A DNA stretch of 64,000 nucleotides from Sepiola atlantica (taxonomy: Eukaryota > Mollusca > Cephalopoda > Sepiida > Sepiolidae), in assembly GCA_963556195.1 (NCBI GenBank), contig OY744519.1, forward strand, positions 104,521,500 to 104,585,499, given 5' to 3'. Shown in pieces: positions 33,444 through 44,456 of this stretch. The position numbers were made by a program, and so were the translations under genes. Each line of letters opens with the position of its first letter. Within the stretch, counting starts at the first letter, position 1. The notes under the pieces are model-generated. The model saw only the letters and a list, made by a program, of their open reading frames with translations, was not told the DNA's origin and did no database searches.

Positions 33444-35328
33444 TAGTGTTGGGAAGATTAATCGGAATCGGAATCGGAATCGGAATCGGGAATCAAAGAA
33501 ATCAGAACTTTTTTACGTATCACAATTGGAAAAATGTTAGCCTTATTTCCGATCTAAAAAACGATTCTATTACTTTTTAAAATTTAATTTTCCATTGCTG
33601 CTACTAATGATGAAACCATTGCTGCTACTAATGATGAAAACTAAAATCTATATATCATAATAACATCAAAATAGGATGTAAATTCATTTTACTTGTGTAA
33701 AAAGTGAAATTTTGATTAAATTCGCTTGATAACTTTTAAAAGAATGCAGTTGATTTGCAAGGTTCCGAAAATGTTTAAAAATTAAATAAAACATTTATGT
33801 CCAGAAAAAATAATGACAAATAAAAAAATTAATTAGTTTATTTCATGCTGCTGGACTTTTTACCCTTTTAAAAAATTTATGATTGGATGTTTTTCGATAG
33901 GCTCTTGTTCGGTGGGCTTTTTCCGCCACCCCAGCATAGACAAACCTCACAGGACAAAAGCAAAATGTTTGAAAATAGAACTTTTAACACTTTGAACATC
34001 ATGTGTAGTTAAATAAGGTATAAATGAATTGGTGAATTTAAAGATTTTCACGGATCTGTATTAGAACACACTTTGGCGTCAGTTCTTCTTTGATTTTGAG
34101 TTTCCATGTCTGTAAACCGGTTGTAAAAAGAAATATCAACATATATAAAGATAGGGATAGAATGCAATAAAATCAAAGAATAATGATAAAAATAATTCTT
34201 AGTTCTTATTGAAACAGTTTCACAGTTAAGTAGTGAAATTTTACTTCCACTGAAAAGACACAAGTACTACCGTGAAATATGATGAAAATTTGTCTGCTTA
34301 AATATTCTATCTTAACTATTTTAAAGGAATTTAAAATGTGTTTTATGAATTCGAAATTTATTACTAACATGCTTTTTGTAATTTTTGTTTCATATTTATA
34401 ATTATATTTTAATGTAATGTTAAAGTTTTAATTATTTTTTGTGTCGAAGTTAAGTAGTCTCTTTTACTATATACGAAATTAAAAATTCTAAAAAAAATAT
34501 CTCTAAATTCTTAAAAAAATATTTTTTTTGGGGGGGTGTTCACATGTACTCAGCTAAAAACGTAGAATATCATTTGTGTTTTGGGGGGTGATTTAGCTGA
34601 GGGTGTTACGCTACACATTTTCCATTATTATTCGTAGTAATATTACTATTATTATATCTGTATCTTCTTTTTCTTTTTAGAGTAAAACAAATCAATCTAC
34701 TACATATCTGTCATATTAACAGTAGCAATAACCCAAATCCTTATAATTAGGATAAAAATATGAACATTCTTTGATTGAGGGAAGGTACAGAATAGTTAAC
34801 ACAGCCCCTCGCCATTCTTATTTTAAGAATCTGTTTCTCAATAGTAATATTATTATTTGGAAACTCATTTTAACATGGGGAGAGGAATTTGTTAAATATT
34901 CTGCTCCTACACAATCTTCTTATTTTGCATACCAATCGTCGACTACTTTCAATTGTTTATGAAATAATTGAAATAGCATTTGGTTAACTAACAAATAACT
35001 AATGCAAATCGGCTTTGTTTTAAAAGAGAAATAAATCTTTAATGTTTTTCAATCAATTACAAGGAACACATGTGAGAAACATATTTACAAAGATGTACTT
35101 GTGTAATATACGCCATTTAAGTGTATTTCTAATGTTTTCGAAAATATATGCGAACATTAGAAGCGTTTTCTTTATAGTAATTAAAAAATTTTTTAAATGC
35201 AGCAGATCTCTAATTACATATTAAGAAATTTAAAAAGAATCAGAATTGGTAATTGTATCCGAATCGGTAATTGTATCGAAATCGGTAATTGTATCGGAAT
35301 CTTGAATTTTTAAATCCTCCAAGTAATA
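33444..35328 (+). mobile_element. hAT-like non-autonomous insertion, 1885 bp, 8-bp TSD
   Basis: Inserted into the gypsy RT. Flanks are GATTTAAG (33436-33443) and GATTTGAG (35329-35336), 7 of 8 matching; both are the Asp-Leu-Ser codons of the RT, so the target codons are duplicated. The left end TAGTGTTGGGAAGATTAA resembles the inverted right end TATTACTTGGAGGATTTAA. Both subterminal regions carry AATCGG repeats (AATCGG x4 on the left; three ~17-bp AATCGGTAATTGTATCG units on the right). 8-bp duplications and short imperfect TIRs are hallmarks of hAT elements. No transposase was recognised inside. Confidence 0.75.
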
Positions 35329-36525
35329 GATTTGAGTGATGCTTATCTCCTGTGAAAATGAAGTGCTCAAAGCTGCTATGCATAAATACCGATAGCGGTT
35401 TGTATGAATTCGAACGACTATAAGTAATGGACACCATGCTTTGCCGACTGCAATTTGCAACTTACTACAATATGTTTGTGCTTAATATGCACAGTTTGTG
35501 CGCTCCAATAAAAGATTTATTAAAAAATAAAATTGATTAAGTCTGGACGGTTGAATAGCAAGAAGTATTTGAAAAATAAGAAAATATTCCTACATCAGAA
35601 TTATTGCTGACGCACTATAATCCAGATCTCGAACTCATTAAAGCCACTGATGCCAGCTTAGAAGCATTGGTGCTTGCATATTACACAATATAAAAACAAA
35701 ACGGATCACTGAAGCCAATCGCCTATCTACAAATATTGCTTCCTGTAACACCGAAGAGATAAAAAATGACAACTTTATAAAAAACGTAAAAAATAAAATT
35801 AAAACAATTAGCTTTTTGGCTAGGTTTAAAGTATAGTATCTGTTCTGATACAACACTTCATCTTTTCTGTCCTCTGTCACTGAATGAGGACTCCTTCTAG
35901 ACAGAGGCAATTTAAATTTTTGTTCAAACCCAGAGTGCCTCTGTTTGGAGAACTGAATTTTTCCCATATTAAAAGCCGACCTTGTGTCTCACTTTGCCCC
36001 CGTAAAGAGGCAAGTAAATCGGAACAAAGACCGACAAATATCGGATGTTTAGTCAATTTGTAATGAATTAGTTATGCATGGCAATTGAGTAGTTCGAAGA
36101 GAATACTGAAAAGAATTCATGTCGGGAAATGTCGTGTATTACGTGTATTGGACGAATATGAACAGGGGCATTGAGTAAAGTAGGTTGCATTTCGGCAGCA
36201 AAGGCATCTCCAATAAAATTTAGCCTTTGCCCCAAAACTGACCGACCGTTGTCTAGGATCAACATTGACTTAAAATGGATTTATAACTCGATTGTGGTAA
36301 GCAGTTTCTCTTAATGACCGGAAAACTTGAGTTGTACAAAACAACAACTTAAGAAAACACTAAGTTTTTACATGAATTATTCACCCAGTTTGAGGTCGTT
36401 TACTACATTGTATCAGACAATGGAACGCAATTCACGTCTAGTGAATTCAGAGAGGCTTGTCAAACATTTCGTGTGGAGCATATCATGATCGCTCCGTATC
36501 ATGCAAGAATCAATGGACAGCGGAA
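35329..36525 (+). pseudogene. Ty3/gypsy pol remnant, right part (RT, RNase H, integrase)
   Basis: Resumes at IDLSDAYL. Then KLLCINTDSGLYEFERL, a deletion that removes the catalytic RT core, and YYNMFVLNMHSLCAPIKDLL. RNase H starts at LLTHYNPDLELIKATDAS (catalytic Asp in the last triplet) and KPIAYL (35600-35730). Integrase: a degraded zinc region near 36110-36160 (VYWTNM), then VSDNGTQFTSSEFREACQTF and APYHARINGQ (36410-36525), which retain the second catalytic Asp but end before the catalytic Glu. Several stops and frameshifts. Confidence 0.75.
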
Positions 36526-37520
36526 CTTTTCATTTTTTAACACCGAGAGTGTGTAAAATTTTAAAATTTGATCAAGATTGTAAATATTTACATTCTCACA
36601 TATGCATTGTGAAAAAACACGTATAAATAAAATGAAATTAAAGACTAAATAAAAGAAAAAAGATATTAGCAAAATAAATACATTTTGGAAGTATTTGCAT
36701 TTGTTCGCCGTTTTCAACATCGAGCAATCAAGTTTATGATATTTAATTTTTTTATACTGTTGTAGGCTAGAATATTTGACTTATTGTAGAGCTATTAATG
36801 TAGGTAAACTGTTTAGATATAAGGGAGCAATCACCGTAGCAGAAACACTATATTTGTGACAGTCAAGATAAGAAATTGATACGTTGCGATCTCTTTCAAT
36901 GAAACAGACAGAACTCAGCTAGCGAAAGACTGACTGGCTACAGTTCGTCAGAGGAAATTAATACAGAAATGTTTTACGAAAAACGGAAACTACAAAAATT
37001 AAAATCGGTTTTGGAAAATCGGTTTTGGAAAATCATTTTCTGTTTTACTAGTCATTATATGAAAACGAGTTTCGATCCCTACTTTTTATAGTTTTAAAAT
37101 AAGGAGCAGTGTGTTGCCACGTGATAAATGTTCAGCTATGGGTCTTTTTCCTGACCGAGGCCAATAAGTGTTTAAACGATTCTTGTATTTTATATCTGAC
37201 ATTGAGTGGCCGCATACAGAAAACGAACATAGTTTTTTTTTGTTTTCAATTATAAGCATAGACTTGGTGTATAAACATTGCGGGTGTCATTTTATTGACT
37301 CTTTGCGTTTCACATAAATCATTGAAGGGAAATTGCTCTATAGGCTCAACAAAATTCATGTTTCTCGAATGTCGCCATAATTCTTGTATGTTATGTTGTC
37401 TCTATTGCCATTGCGTTTGCTAGTGGGTTCAACTTTCAGGTTTCTCGCCTCTTTTTCCTATTGATTGTTCATCCCATATTGCCAAGCAAAGAAAGGAGTC
37501 ATCTACTCCAGTGTAGATGA

Positions 37521-37522
<2 letters not shown>
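36526..37522. other. No feature recognised
   Basis: No LTR matching sequence upstream of the gypsy remnant was found. A small tandem AAAATCGGTTTTGG duplication lies near 37000-37035. Confidence 0.45.

Positions 37523-37566
<44 letters not shown>
37523..37566. repeat. (TA)n microsatellite
   Basis: TA tract at the 5' edge of Helitron-like copy D. Confidence 0.95.
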
Positions 37567-37569
<3 letters not shown>

Positions 37570-38095
37570 GTATGTATAAATGTTTATATATTTGTACGTA
37601 CAAGATTCACTTTAAAACTAGTCAACCGATTATTATGAATTTTCGAACACTGCTGCTAAGCGTAAGTAGTCTAAATGTGGGCTATATTCAGTTTAATTTA
37701 GTATTATGCAAAGTAGGAAAAAGGGATAGAAAGCCTTCGTGGTAATTCAGATACCTCCGATGCTTGTAAAATTTTAACAATAGTTATTAGACATAAATTA
37801 ACAAATATTCTCAAAATTGGAGTATCTTAAAAAGTTTTAAAAGCATGATATTGGCACACTTCTCATTTGAAAATTCAAGTTACCCGATTTGCATTGAATT
37901 TTATCCATAGTAATTAGACAGTAATTAAGCAAAATCTCCTGAATTTCAACTTTCTTGAAGACCCCTTAAGCTTAAGACTTAAATTCTATACATTGACTAG
38001 AATCAAAATCATGTAATTAATTTTGTTGATCATTATTAGAATAATGGTTCTAGACATAACGCTAAATGTCATTATATCTTGATTTTAATATATAT
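37567..38095 (+). mobile_element. Helitron-like family 1 (copy D)
   Basis: Contains GTTTATATATTTGTACGTA, AACCGATTATTATGAATTTT, GGGCTATATTCAGTTTAATTTAG, ATTAGACATAAATTAACAAAT, CATTTGAAAATTCAAG and TTCTAGACATAACG in family order. The terminal hairpin is absent; CA and TA repeats follow. Confidence 0.7.
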
Positions 38096-38112
38096 ACACA
38101 ACACACACACAC

Positions 38113-38186
<74 letters not shown>
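38096..38186. repeat. (CA)n then (TA)n
   Basis: Short CA tract leading into about 35 TA units at the 3' edge of copy D. Confidence 0.95.
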
Positions 38187-38188
<2 letters not shown>

Positions 38189-38638
38189 CTTGTCTCCTTT
38201 TGCCTTGAGAGACAATAAAAATAATAAAGTTGTAAGCTAATTAGAAATTATTAACACATATTTCTCGAGATTTGTGATCGATGGCTTACGTTCTACAACA
38301 TCAATATTTCATATTCAACAGCTTCTTAATTGCAAACATTTACTTCAAAAACATTGGAATTCAAATCGCTTTCATAGATTACATACTAGATCTGACTGCA
38401 TATTTATTTCAGTAAAGTACCTTTCCCGTTATTCTCCGTTTACTTTCATTGTATAATCAACAGAGATTATAATCCACAAGATTCCGTTGGATTCTTGTAC
38501 CTCGTTCGGTTAAAAGGATTTTCTCAAAGTATTGAAATAATATATATCAATAACCATTGACAATTGACTAATTTTATTTTAATTCTACATTATCCGGTCT
38601 TTTAATATAATAATTAAGATAAGATTATCTATTAAATT
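38187..38638. other. No feature recognised
   Basis: AT-rich DNA; a 60-codon frame shows no motif. Confidence 0.5.
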
Positions 38639-38655
38639 TTGATACATATATATAA

Positions 38656-38720
<65 letters not shown>

Positions 38721-38787
38721 ACTTATTAGCTTTTAGATATCTATTAATGTATCCATATATACATATACTAGGAGAATATGCGTCCCA

Positions 38788-38835
<48 letters not shown>
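38639..38835. repeat. Two (TA)n tracts flanking 65 bp
   Basis: TA tracts at about 38642-38720 and 38790-38834. The second abuts the 3' end of the reverse LINE fragment. Confidence 0.9.
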
Positions 38836-38839
38836 TAAC

Positions 38840-39310
38840 AAGTCATCGAGTATCAAGGCCCAAAGGCAACTCTAAGATAAGGGTTAATCAGTCTTTCAGG
38901 TGGACGATGAGATAGTATCGTGAGTATTAATAACGATGGTTGTAACTGGTCAGAATTTGATTCCATAAGAGGCCAGCTCAATAAAAATTTGCTTACATTG
39001 GACTTGAAACGACCATATAGTAGTCGGTTTGGAAGCAGCTCCGTAGTATTGTGTTCAACAGACAGGTAGTCTTAGGGAAAAAACTTTGTTCAGGGAAGTT
39101 CCGTTTAATTATAGGCACACAAACGGAGAAAGGGAAATTATTGACAGTGGTTGTAGAAATACGTTTGTTTTGTGTATGTTTTACAGAAGGAACCATAGAT
39201 TCGAGTTCAATTGAGCACCTTCCATGAAAATTACGATAGGGCAGAAAAAGACTTGCAACGTCTCTGGAGGGAAGAAAAGAGGACATTTCCCACAAGATTT
39301 ATAAGTCGGT
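38840..39310 (-). pseudogene. LINE C-terminus and 3' UTR remnant, reverse
   Basis: The minus-strand frame 39295-38993 reads SSFLPSRDVASLFLPYRNFHGRCS, then Ser-Met-Val-Pro-Ser-Val and a C-terminal block Pro-Glu-Gln-Ser-Phe-Phe-Pro-Lys-Thr-Thr. This is the same LINE family as 24300. The 3' UTR runs to about 38840 (TTAACCCTTATCTTAGAGTT) and ends at (TA)n. The copy is 5'-truncated. Confidence 0.75.
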
Positions 39311-39425
39311 GTTGTACTCTGTAAATGCAGGAAAGGATGCTATGTGCAACACCTGCAATAAATATAGCATTAACTTTTAATGTTAATTTAGTTCGGTGGC
39401 ACTCTACTAAATTATGAAGCTAAAA

Positions 39426-39915
39426 AATAATAATATGCTCACGTTACTCGTCCTGTTGCCTATGAAACATATTCCATAATTAATAATGATAAGTTCAACA
39501 GTTAAGGATTTTACCAAGAACATACATATTATTGACATTAACGCACGTGTACCGATACGTTTTAAAATGTATTAATATAAGTACAAATTCGATGTAGAGC
39601 AATTCTTTTTAATTTTGAGGAATAGGGTGCAGGCATGAGTAAGTGTGGAAGTACCCCCTAAATGGTAAAGATAACAACAAATAATGTACTTATGTTACTC
39701 ACCGAGTTGTCGAGAATATATATTTTGTATACTCATAATGATTGGTTCATGAAAAAACTATTAAAAACTCTATATATATGCAGCCATAAATATTAACATT
39801 TACCAGAAAATAATGTGCCCATGTTATTCACCATATTTCCTAGAATATATATCCTGAAAAATTCATTAGTTTAGGTGATTACCCTGTACATATATATTTT
39901 TTCAAACGATAAATA
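39426..39915 (+). repeat. Three degenerate units of a 110-150 bp repeat
   Basis: Units near 39426, 39675 and 39811 each run AAATAATRTRCYYATGTTAYTC, a TTGCC/TTCCTAGAATATAT block and a TAATAATGAT-like segment, then CATATATATT. Spacing is uneven (about 250 and 135 bp). Confidence 0.6.
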
Positions 39916-39917
39916 CA

Positions 39918-39918
39918 G

Positions 39919-39983
<65 letters not shown>
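39918..39983. repeat. (TA)n microsatellite
   Basis: Uninterrupted TA tract. Confidence 0.95.
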
Positions 39984-39987
<4 letters not shown>

Positions 39988-40179
39988 AATATAGGTACAT
40001 ATAAGTCTGGTTTGTGCACGTGTTGTAGCCTTATTTTTTAATCCAAGTCTGATACAAGGTAAAACATGGAATAAACCTATAAGTTTTTTTCGGTCGTGTA
40101 TATAAAAATAAGTCGCTTCGCGTCAAGAAGTAAAAAAAATAATAAAAAACCCCTACAATACAGAGACAGACAGATTAAC

Positions 40180-40181
<2 letters not shown>

Positions 40182-40269
<88 letters not shown>

Positions 40270-40408
40270 GAAGAGAGAGATGACAACAGAAGCTTGAAAC
40301 CGACGGTACGAATGTTGTACTAATTTTTCTGTACCTAAATAATTAAATAAATATATATATATATATATAAATATTTATATATATGTATATATATAAATAT
40401 ATATATGT

Positions 40409-40453
<45 letters not shown>
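40182..40453. repeat. (TA)n-(GA)n and second (TA)n
   Basis: TA at 40182-40245 running into GA (to about 40280), then 70 bp unique, then an interrupted TA tract (40348-40453). Confidence 0.95.
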
Positions 40454-40456
<3 letters not shown>

Positions 40457-42120
40457 TATTATGTTATGTTCTATTCAATCAACCTATCTTTCTCTGAATG
40501 TGCATGTCAACGCATACGTCAAAGGTTGATTACGAAAAATGCATTTCCGATGATACGTTCAGCTCATATTGATTCACAACTGATCACACGACTCGTGGTG
40601 CTCGCGGTCGTATACATATGAAAGAGGCGCTCGGCAAATGGCGACCATAACTAGTTATATCTAATTGACTGAGGCTTTGAATTTACGTTAACATCTCGAA
40701 TCTGCCTTTATACAGATTCCAAAGCTAAAATCAAATAAATATTTGCAAATACGCTGGCACGCTTTTGCACCATTTTTATGATCAGCATGCACCTCAGAGA
40801 CCATTTTCATGTTATTGGTTCGAATCTATAATTGTTGGCCCTTTTATTTGTCTCGAGAGCTGATGGATACCGTATGAGGTGTTGACTGTTTTATGTGGTT
40901 ACGTAATTCAAGAATGCACTTGATCTGGAATGGCGATGAGTAACGACGAAAAGCCACAAACGACCCTAAGTAACACTAAAATACTAATGTTATTTCGTAC
41001 TTTTCCTTTACTTAGACTGGCCCTATTACGGTTTTACTCCTTTCCGGATTTTCTGGAGATAGCCCAGCTTTTTGTTATTATTTCGCAAGGGCATAAGATG
41101 TCCTGTGAAAATATCTGCTAAAAAAATATTAACGTGATATCTCGTGGTTTTCTTAGCGTTCTGTGTTATCCTGACAATAACTGCAGTTGCAACAAGAATT
41201 GTATTGATCTGGAATCGAAAGACGATATAGCTTCATTTTTAATTTGTCAGTTTCCATTCACAGTTTTTGCTTAAATTTAACAAAATGTTATTCGAAATTA
41301 AAGATATTTCCAGAAATAATACATTCGAGAATGGCTCAGTGTAACGAAATTGCCCTTGGGGAGTTGGGGTTAGTTGGGGTGACATTAATTGTGGCGAAAA
41401 ACGTGCGAGGCCAGTTTGGAAATTTGGGGAAGAATGTTTCGATGGAATGCGAATATAATATTGTGAGATTTAAAGTGCTGTATGCGGCGAAATAAACTGA
41501 ATTGATGGATCTCAAAACAAAAATAATTGAATAACTAGCAAATGTAGAAAACGTCAGAGAAGACGTCTTCGGCGCTGCTCTCACTAGGACCAGGGGCACA
41601 GAACCCCTACAGTACATGTAAGAGTGTTAGAAAACATTGTAGGTTCAAATAACGTGAGCAACACAAAACTCCTTTTGTGCTTTTTCGAGTCTTCGATTGT
41701 TAACCAGTTTGCGAGGGAAATATGCTTCTAGAAATGCGAAAAGAATGCTTCACTGAAACGACAAGTAAATGTTACCTATTTCCTCTTATGTAATGTAACG
41801 CCCAGATAATAAAAGGGCTAACCATTATACATTAGGAGTCTCTTCCGCTCTACTACTTAAGCCATAACTCGTAGACCGGCCATTAAAACTGAGATGAATA
41901 TACGATAATGTAATCGATGTACAAATCGACTTCAGAGCACATTCGCGAGGAAGTTGCCCTTGAACAACGATTTATACTTGCGCCAGTTCTCGTAATCATT
42001 TCAGAAGAAACTTTCTCGTTCTTTGTTCGAATCTATACTTATTGGCCATTTCAGTACCATACCTTCAAACAAAAAAAATACATTAAAATTTTAAATTTAT
42101 ACTATATTTATTGCTTATAT
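40454..42120. other. Unassigned; weak open frames only
   Basis: Frames at 40930-41121 and 41244-41495 (+) show no known domain. A stretch around 41515-41620 reads as plausible coding (VENVREDVFGAALTRTRG) but is interrupted. A GTTCGAATCTATA block occurs near both 40815 and 42025, suggesting another dispersed repeat. Confidence 0.35.
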
Positions 42121-42145
42121 CCGTCACAGGACGGTTATTCTACTA

Positions 42146-42146
<1 letters not shown>
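42121..42146 (+). mobile_element. Helitron-type 3' terminus (hairpin + CTAG)
   Basis: CCGTCACAGGACGG forms a 5-bp stem with a 4-nt loop, followed after 8 nt by CTAG (42143-42146) and T, then (TA)n. This is the expected Helitron 3' end and matches the hairpin of family 1. The element body upstream is not recognisable. Confidence 0.6.

Positions 42147-42196
<50 letters not shown>
42147..42196. repeat. (TA)n microsatellite
   Basis: TA tract starting right after the CTAG terminus. Confidence 0.95.
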
Positions 42197-42197
<1 letters not shown>

Positions 42198-42604
42198 GTA
42201 ATTATTTTTACAGCCAAGAAACAACGTTAAGAATTATTTTTTTTATATTAAGATAAACATTTATTTATTTTAATGTCTTGAGACTTTCGGTTAATAGAAT
42301 TAACTTTTTCAAAAGTAAATAGGCATTTAACACCTTTCTTTTTTCTTTTTTATCTTTCTTGTCCGATCAATATTGTCACAGGAAAGAAGTATTCCGCGTG
42401 GTCTGGTTATCACGGTTGAGGTTTTTAAATGTCTAGTATTGTGTGCGAGTTTACGTTGACACGTGTTTTAGAATAAACATGGAGGATTCGCACTTTGAAA
42501 ACTTTGATTCCAACAAGATCATGATGAATTTTGGAATATATTTTTGTCAATACTATAAGATGAGCACAGTATTTTCTGTGTAAATTTTAACATCTAGAGG
42601 GTGC
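42197..42604. other. No feature recognised
   Basis: AT-rich DNA, no open frame. Confidence 0.5.
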
Positions 42605-42895
42605 ATACATATTTATTTCAGTATGTGTATGTTTATATATTTCTAAATAAAAGATTAACCGCAAAAATAATAAATTGATCACTATGAATTTTGGAATACG
42701 GGTTATATTAGTAAAGGTGCGTAATATAAGATATATTAAGTTTAATTTTGTTTCATGCAAAAGGGGTAAAGGGGGATGAAAGCCATATATGGAAATTCAG
42801 GTAGTTTCAATTTTTTGTGAAATTTTACCAATTAGTGTTAGACATCAATTAATAAATGTTTTCCTAATTTCAAGCGGTATATAAATACACGCTCC
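42605..42895 (+). mobile_element. Helitron-like family 1 (copy E, 3' truncated)
   Basis: GTATGTTTATATATTT, TGAATTTTGGAATAC, TTTAATTTTGTTTCATGCAAA, TTAGTGTTAGACATCAATTAA and AATGTTTTCCTAATTTC follow the family order. The copy ends about 115 bp before the LTR retrotransposon. Confidence 0.65.
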
Positions 42896-43012
42896 TATTT
42901 GTCGATGGTTTACTATTTATTAAGTATCCACATAAGACAAGAAAGTGAATTATGCTTTTACATCTTGGGTTAAGAGAGGAGCATTTATGTCTTGAAATAC
43001 GTGTTTTAATCA

Positions 43013-43384
43013 TGTTGTATTTTTGAATGAGACGACGACAAACGTACAACTTACCTCTTGTGGGGAGCCAGGCACAACGAAAGAAAAGAAAGAGAAGGAG
43101 CAATGCGTTTTTATGGGAAGGAAGTACTTCCGGTGGAAACGGAAGTACTTCCGTCGGAAACGGAAGTGCTTCCGGTGGAGACGGATTGTGGGAAGGAGGC
43201 TGCACTATAAGAGCAATCAATGTTTGGGTAAGAGCGGCGGGGCAGTTGCCTGAGAAACACGTAGTGCCGTCGTCTAAAGTGACAGAAGGAAGAAGGAGAG
43301 AGAACGAAGGGAAGAAGAAGAATGAGAGAAAGAGGAATTTATTTTTATTTCGGGTTGCTACCTACTGCCCGAAACATAAGAACA
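43013..43384 (+). repeat. 5' LTR
   Basis: Begins TGTTGTAT and ends AACA. Contains three GGAAGTACTTCC-like palindromes (about 43124-43180), a TATA box (TATAAG at 43206-43211) and purine-rich R/U5. It pairs with 46977-47342. Confidence 0.93.
43124..43182 (+). promoter_or_regulatory. Triplicate GGAAGTACTTCC motif upstream of the LTR TATA box
   Basis: Three spaced copies of GGAAGT(A/G)CTTCC, each holding the ETS-type core CCGGAAGT or its complement on both strands, 25-80 bp upstream of TATAAG. The same array is kept in the 3' LTR (about 47088-47146). Role as an enhancer is inferred. Confidence 0.55.
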
Positions 43385-43431
43385 AGCTACATCCCCGGCT
43401 TCTCTTTCTTTTCCTTCTTCAGCACGGAAAA

Positions 43432-44103
43432 ATGACAGACGCGGGTGTAACCACGATGGTGAAGTCATTCGACGGAAGTACCGACGTTTGTCAGTGGATA
43501 AAGAAGGTTGAGCTTGTCGCGAAACTGAAAAACGTTACGGACCTAGCATCTTTCTTGCCGCTATTTTTGGAAGGAGACGCCCTTGCCCTATATCTCGAGC
43601 TTAGAGAAGACGAACAACAGAATGCGGAAATTATAAAAATCCGTTTGAAAAGAGCGTTCGCAGAAAGCCCATGTAAAGCGACAGAGATGCTGAAAAATCT
43701 ACGGTGGGCAGGTGGGTCCGTCGATGTTTACGCCAATAAGGTGAAGCGATTGGCCGGACTGGCACGATATGTGGGGCGAGGGTTTGAGACAACAGTCAAG
43801 CTGTTCTTCACCACTGGATTCCCAGAAAATGTTGCAAAGGAATTGCAGCAGGTGCCCGGATTTGACAATGCCGATGTCCACGCATTAATCCCCAGGGCAA
43901 AGGTGCTGACGTGCAGGCGATCCTCGCGGGTGAAGGACGAATCGGCAGTTGCACAGAGCGGTGCACGAGGCCAAGTGAAGGTGGAAATCAAATGTTTTGA
44001 ATGAGGTGGGCCGCACCTCCGGAAAGACTGTCAGAAGTATCTGACGCGGATCATATGTTACCGGTGCCAGCAGAGTAGCCACCTACCCAGGGACTGTCCG
44101 TGA
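43432..44103 (+). pseudogene. gag: gag, interrupted in the first zinc knuckle
   Basis: ATG at 43432 (context AAAAATGA) is the first after the 5' LTR. The longer upstream frame only reads through the LTR. The frame runs MTDAGVTTMVKSFDGS..., with a capsid-like region (LPLFLEGDALALYLEL, KIRLKRAFAESP) of about 190 residues. It reaches Cys-Phe-Glu and then an in-frame TGA (44002-44004) at the second Cys position of the first CCHC knuckle. The rest of that knuckle (GGPHLRKDC) and a complete second one (CYRCQQSSHLPRDC, C-X2-C-X4-H-X4-C) follow in frame, up to TGA at 44101. Nucleocapsid function would be lost unless the stop is read through. Confidence 0.9.
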
Positions 44104-44456
44104 AACGCTTAATGGGGTATCATCATGCCGGCCGATACCCCGGCGCAAAGACGGCAGGGATAGCCCCACGGATCGTGGTCGCAGTGGAGGGGAGAGAGAT
44201 CGAGGCACTGGTTGACACTGGCTGCTCAACTACCATGGTTCGAAAGGGCCTGGTGAACAGATGGAGTGGGGGTAGCAGCATCAAGGCATTCGACGGCACG
44301 GATGTGAAATATCGCAGAACATGCACTGTTCGCATCGACATAAGACGACGACGACTGACTATAGAAGTATTGGTAGTCGATCGTCTGGTGCCTGGGGCAG
44401 AGACAATCCTCAGCATAGACGTACTCTGCCGGATGGGGGGGGGGCGTCACTGTTGA
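44079..44456 (+). pseudogene. pol: Retropepsin (protease) part of pol
   Basis: Lies in the -1 frame relative to gag; the frame opens at 44079 and overlaps gag by about 22 nt, so expression by -1 frameshifting is plausible, although no classic slippery heptamer is obvious. The active-site motif Val-Asp-Thr-Gly-Cys-Ser-Thr has its Asp at 44214. A flap-like region follows, then VPGAETILSIDVL. The frame is broken at a run of ten G (44435-44444), after which the continuation is in another frame. Conserved Gly residues are still encoded around the run. Confidence 0.85.

Noticed and set aside
43027..43431. N-terminal extension of the gag frame
   Set aside because: The extension lies in the 5' LTR and leader, and the same frame recurs in the 3' LTR. 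The ATG at 43432 follows the LTR and starts the gag-like sequence.
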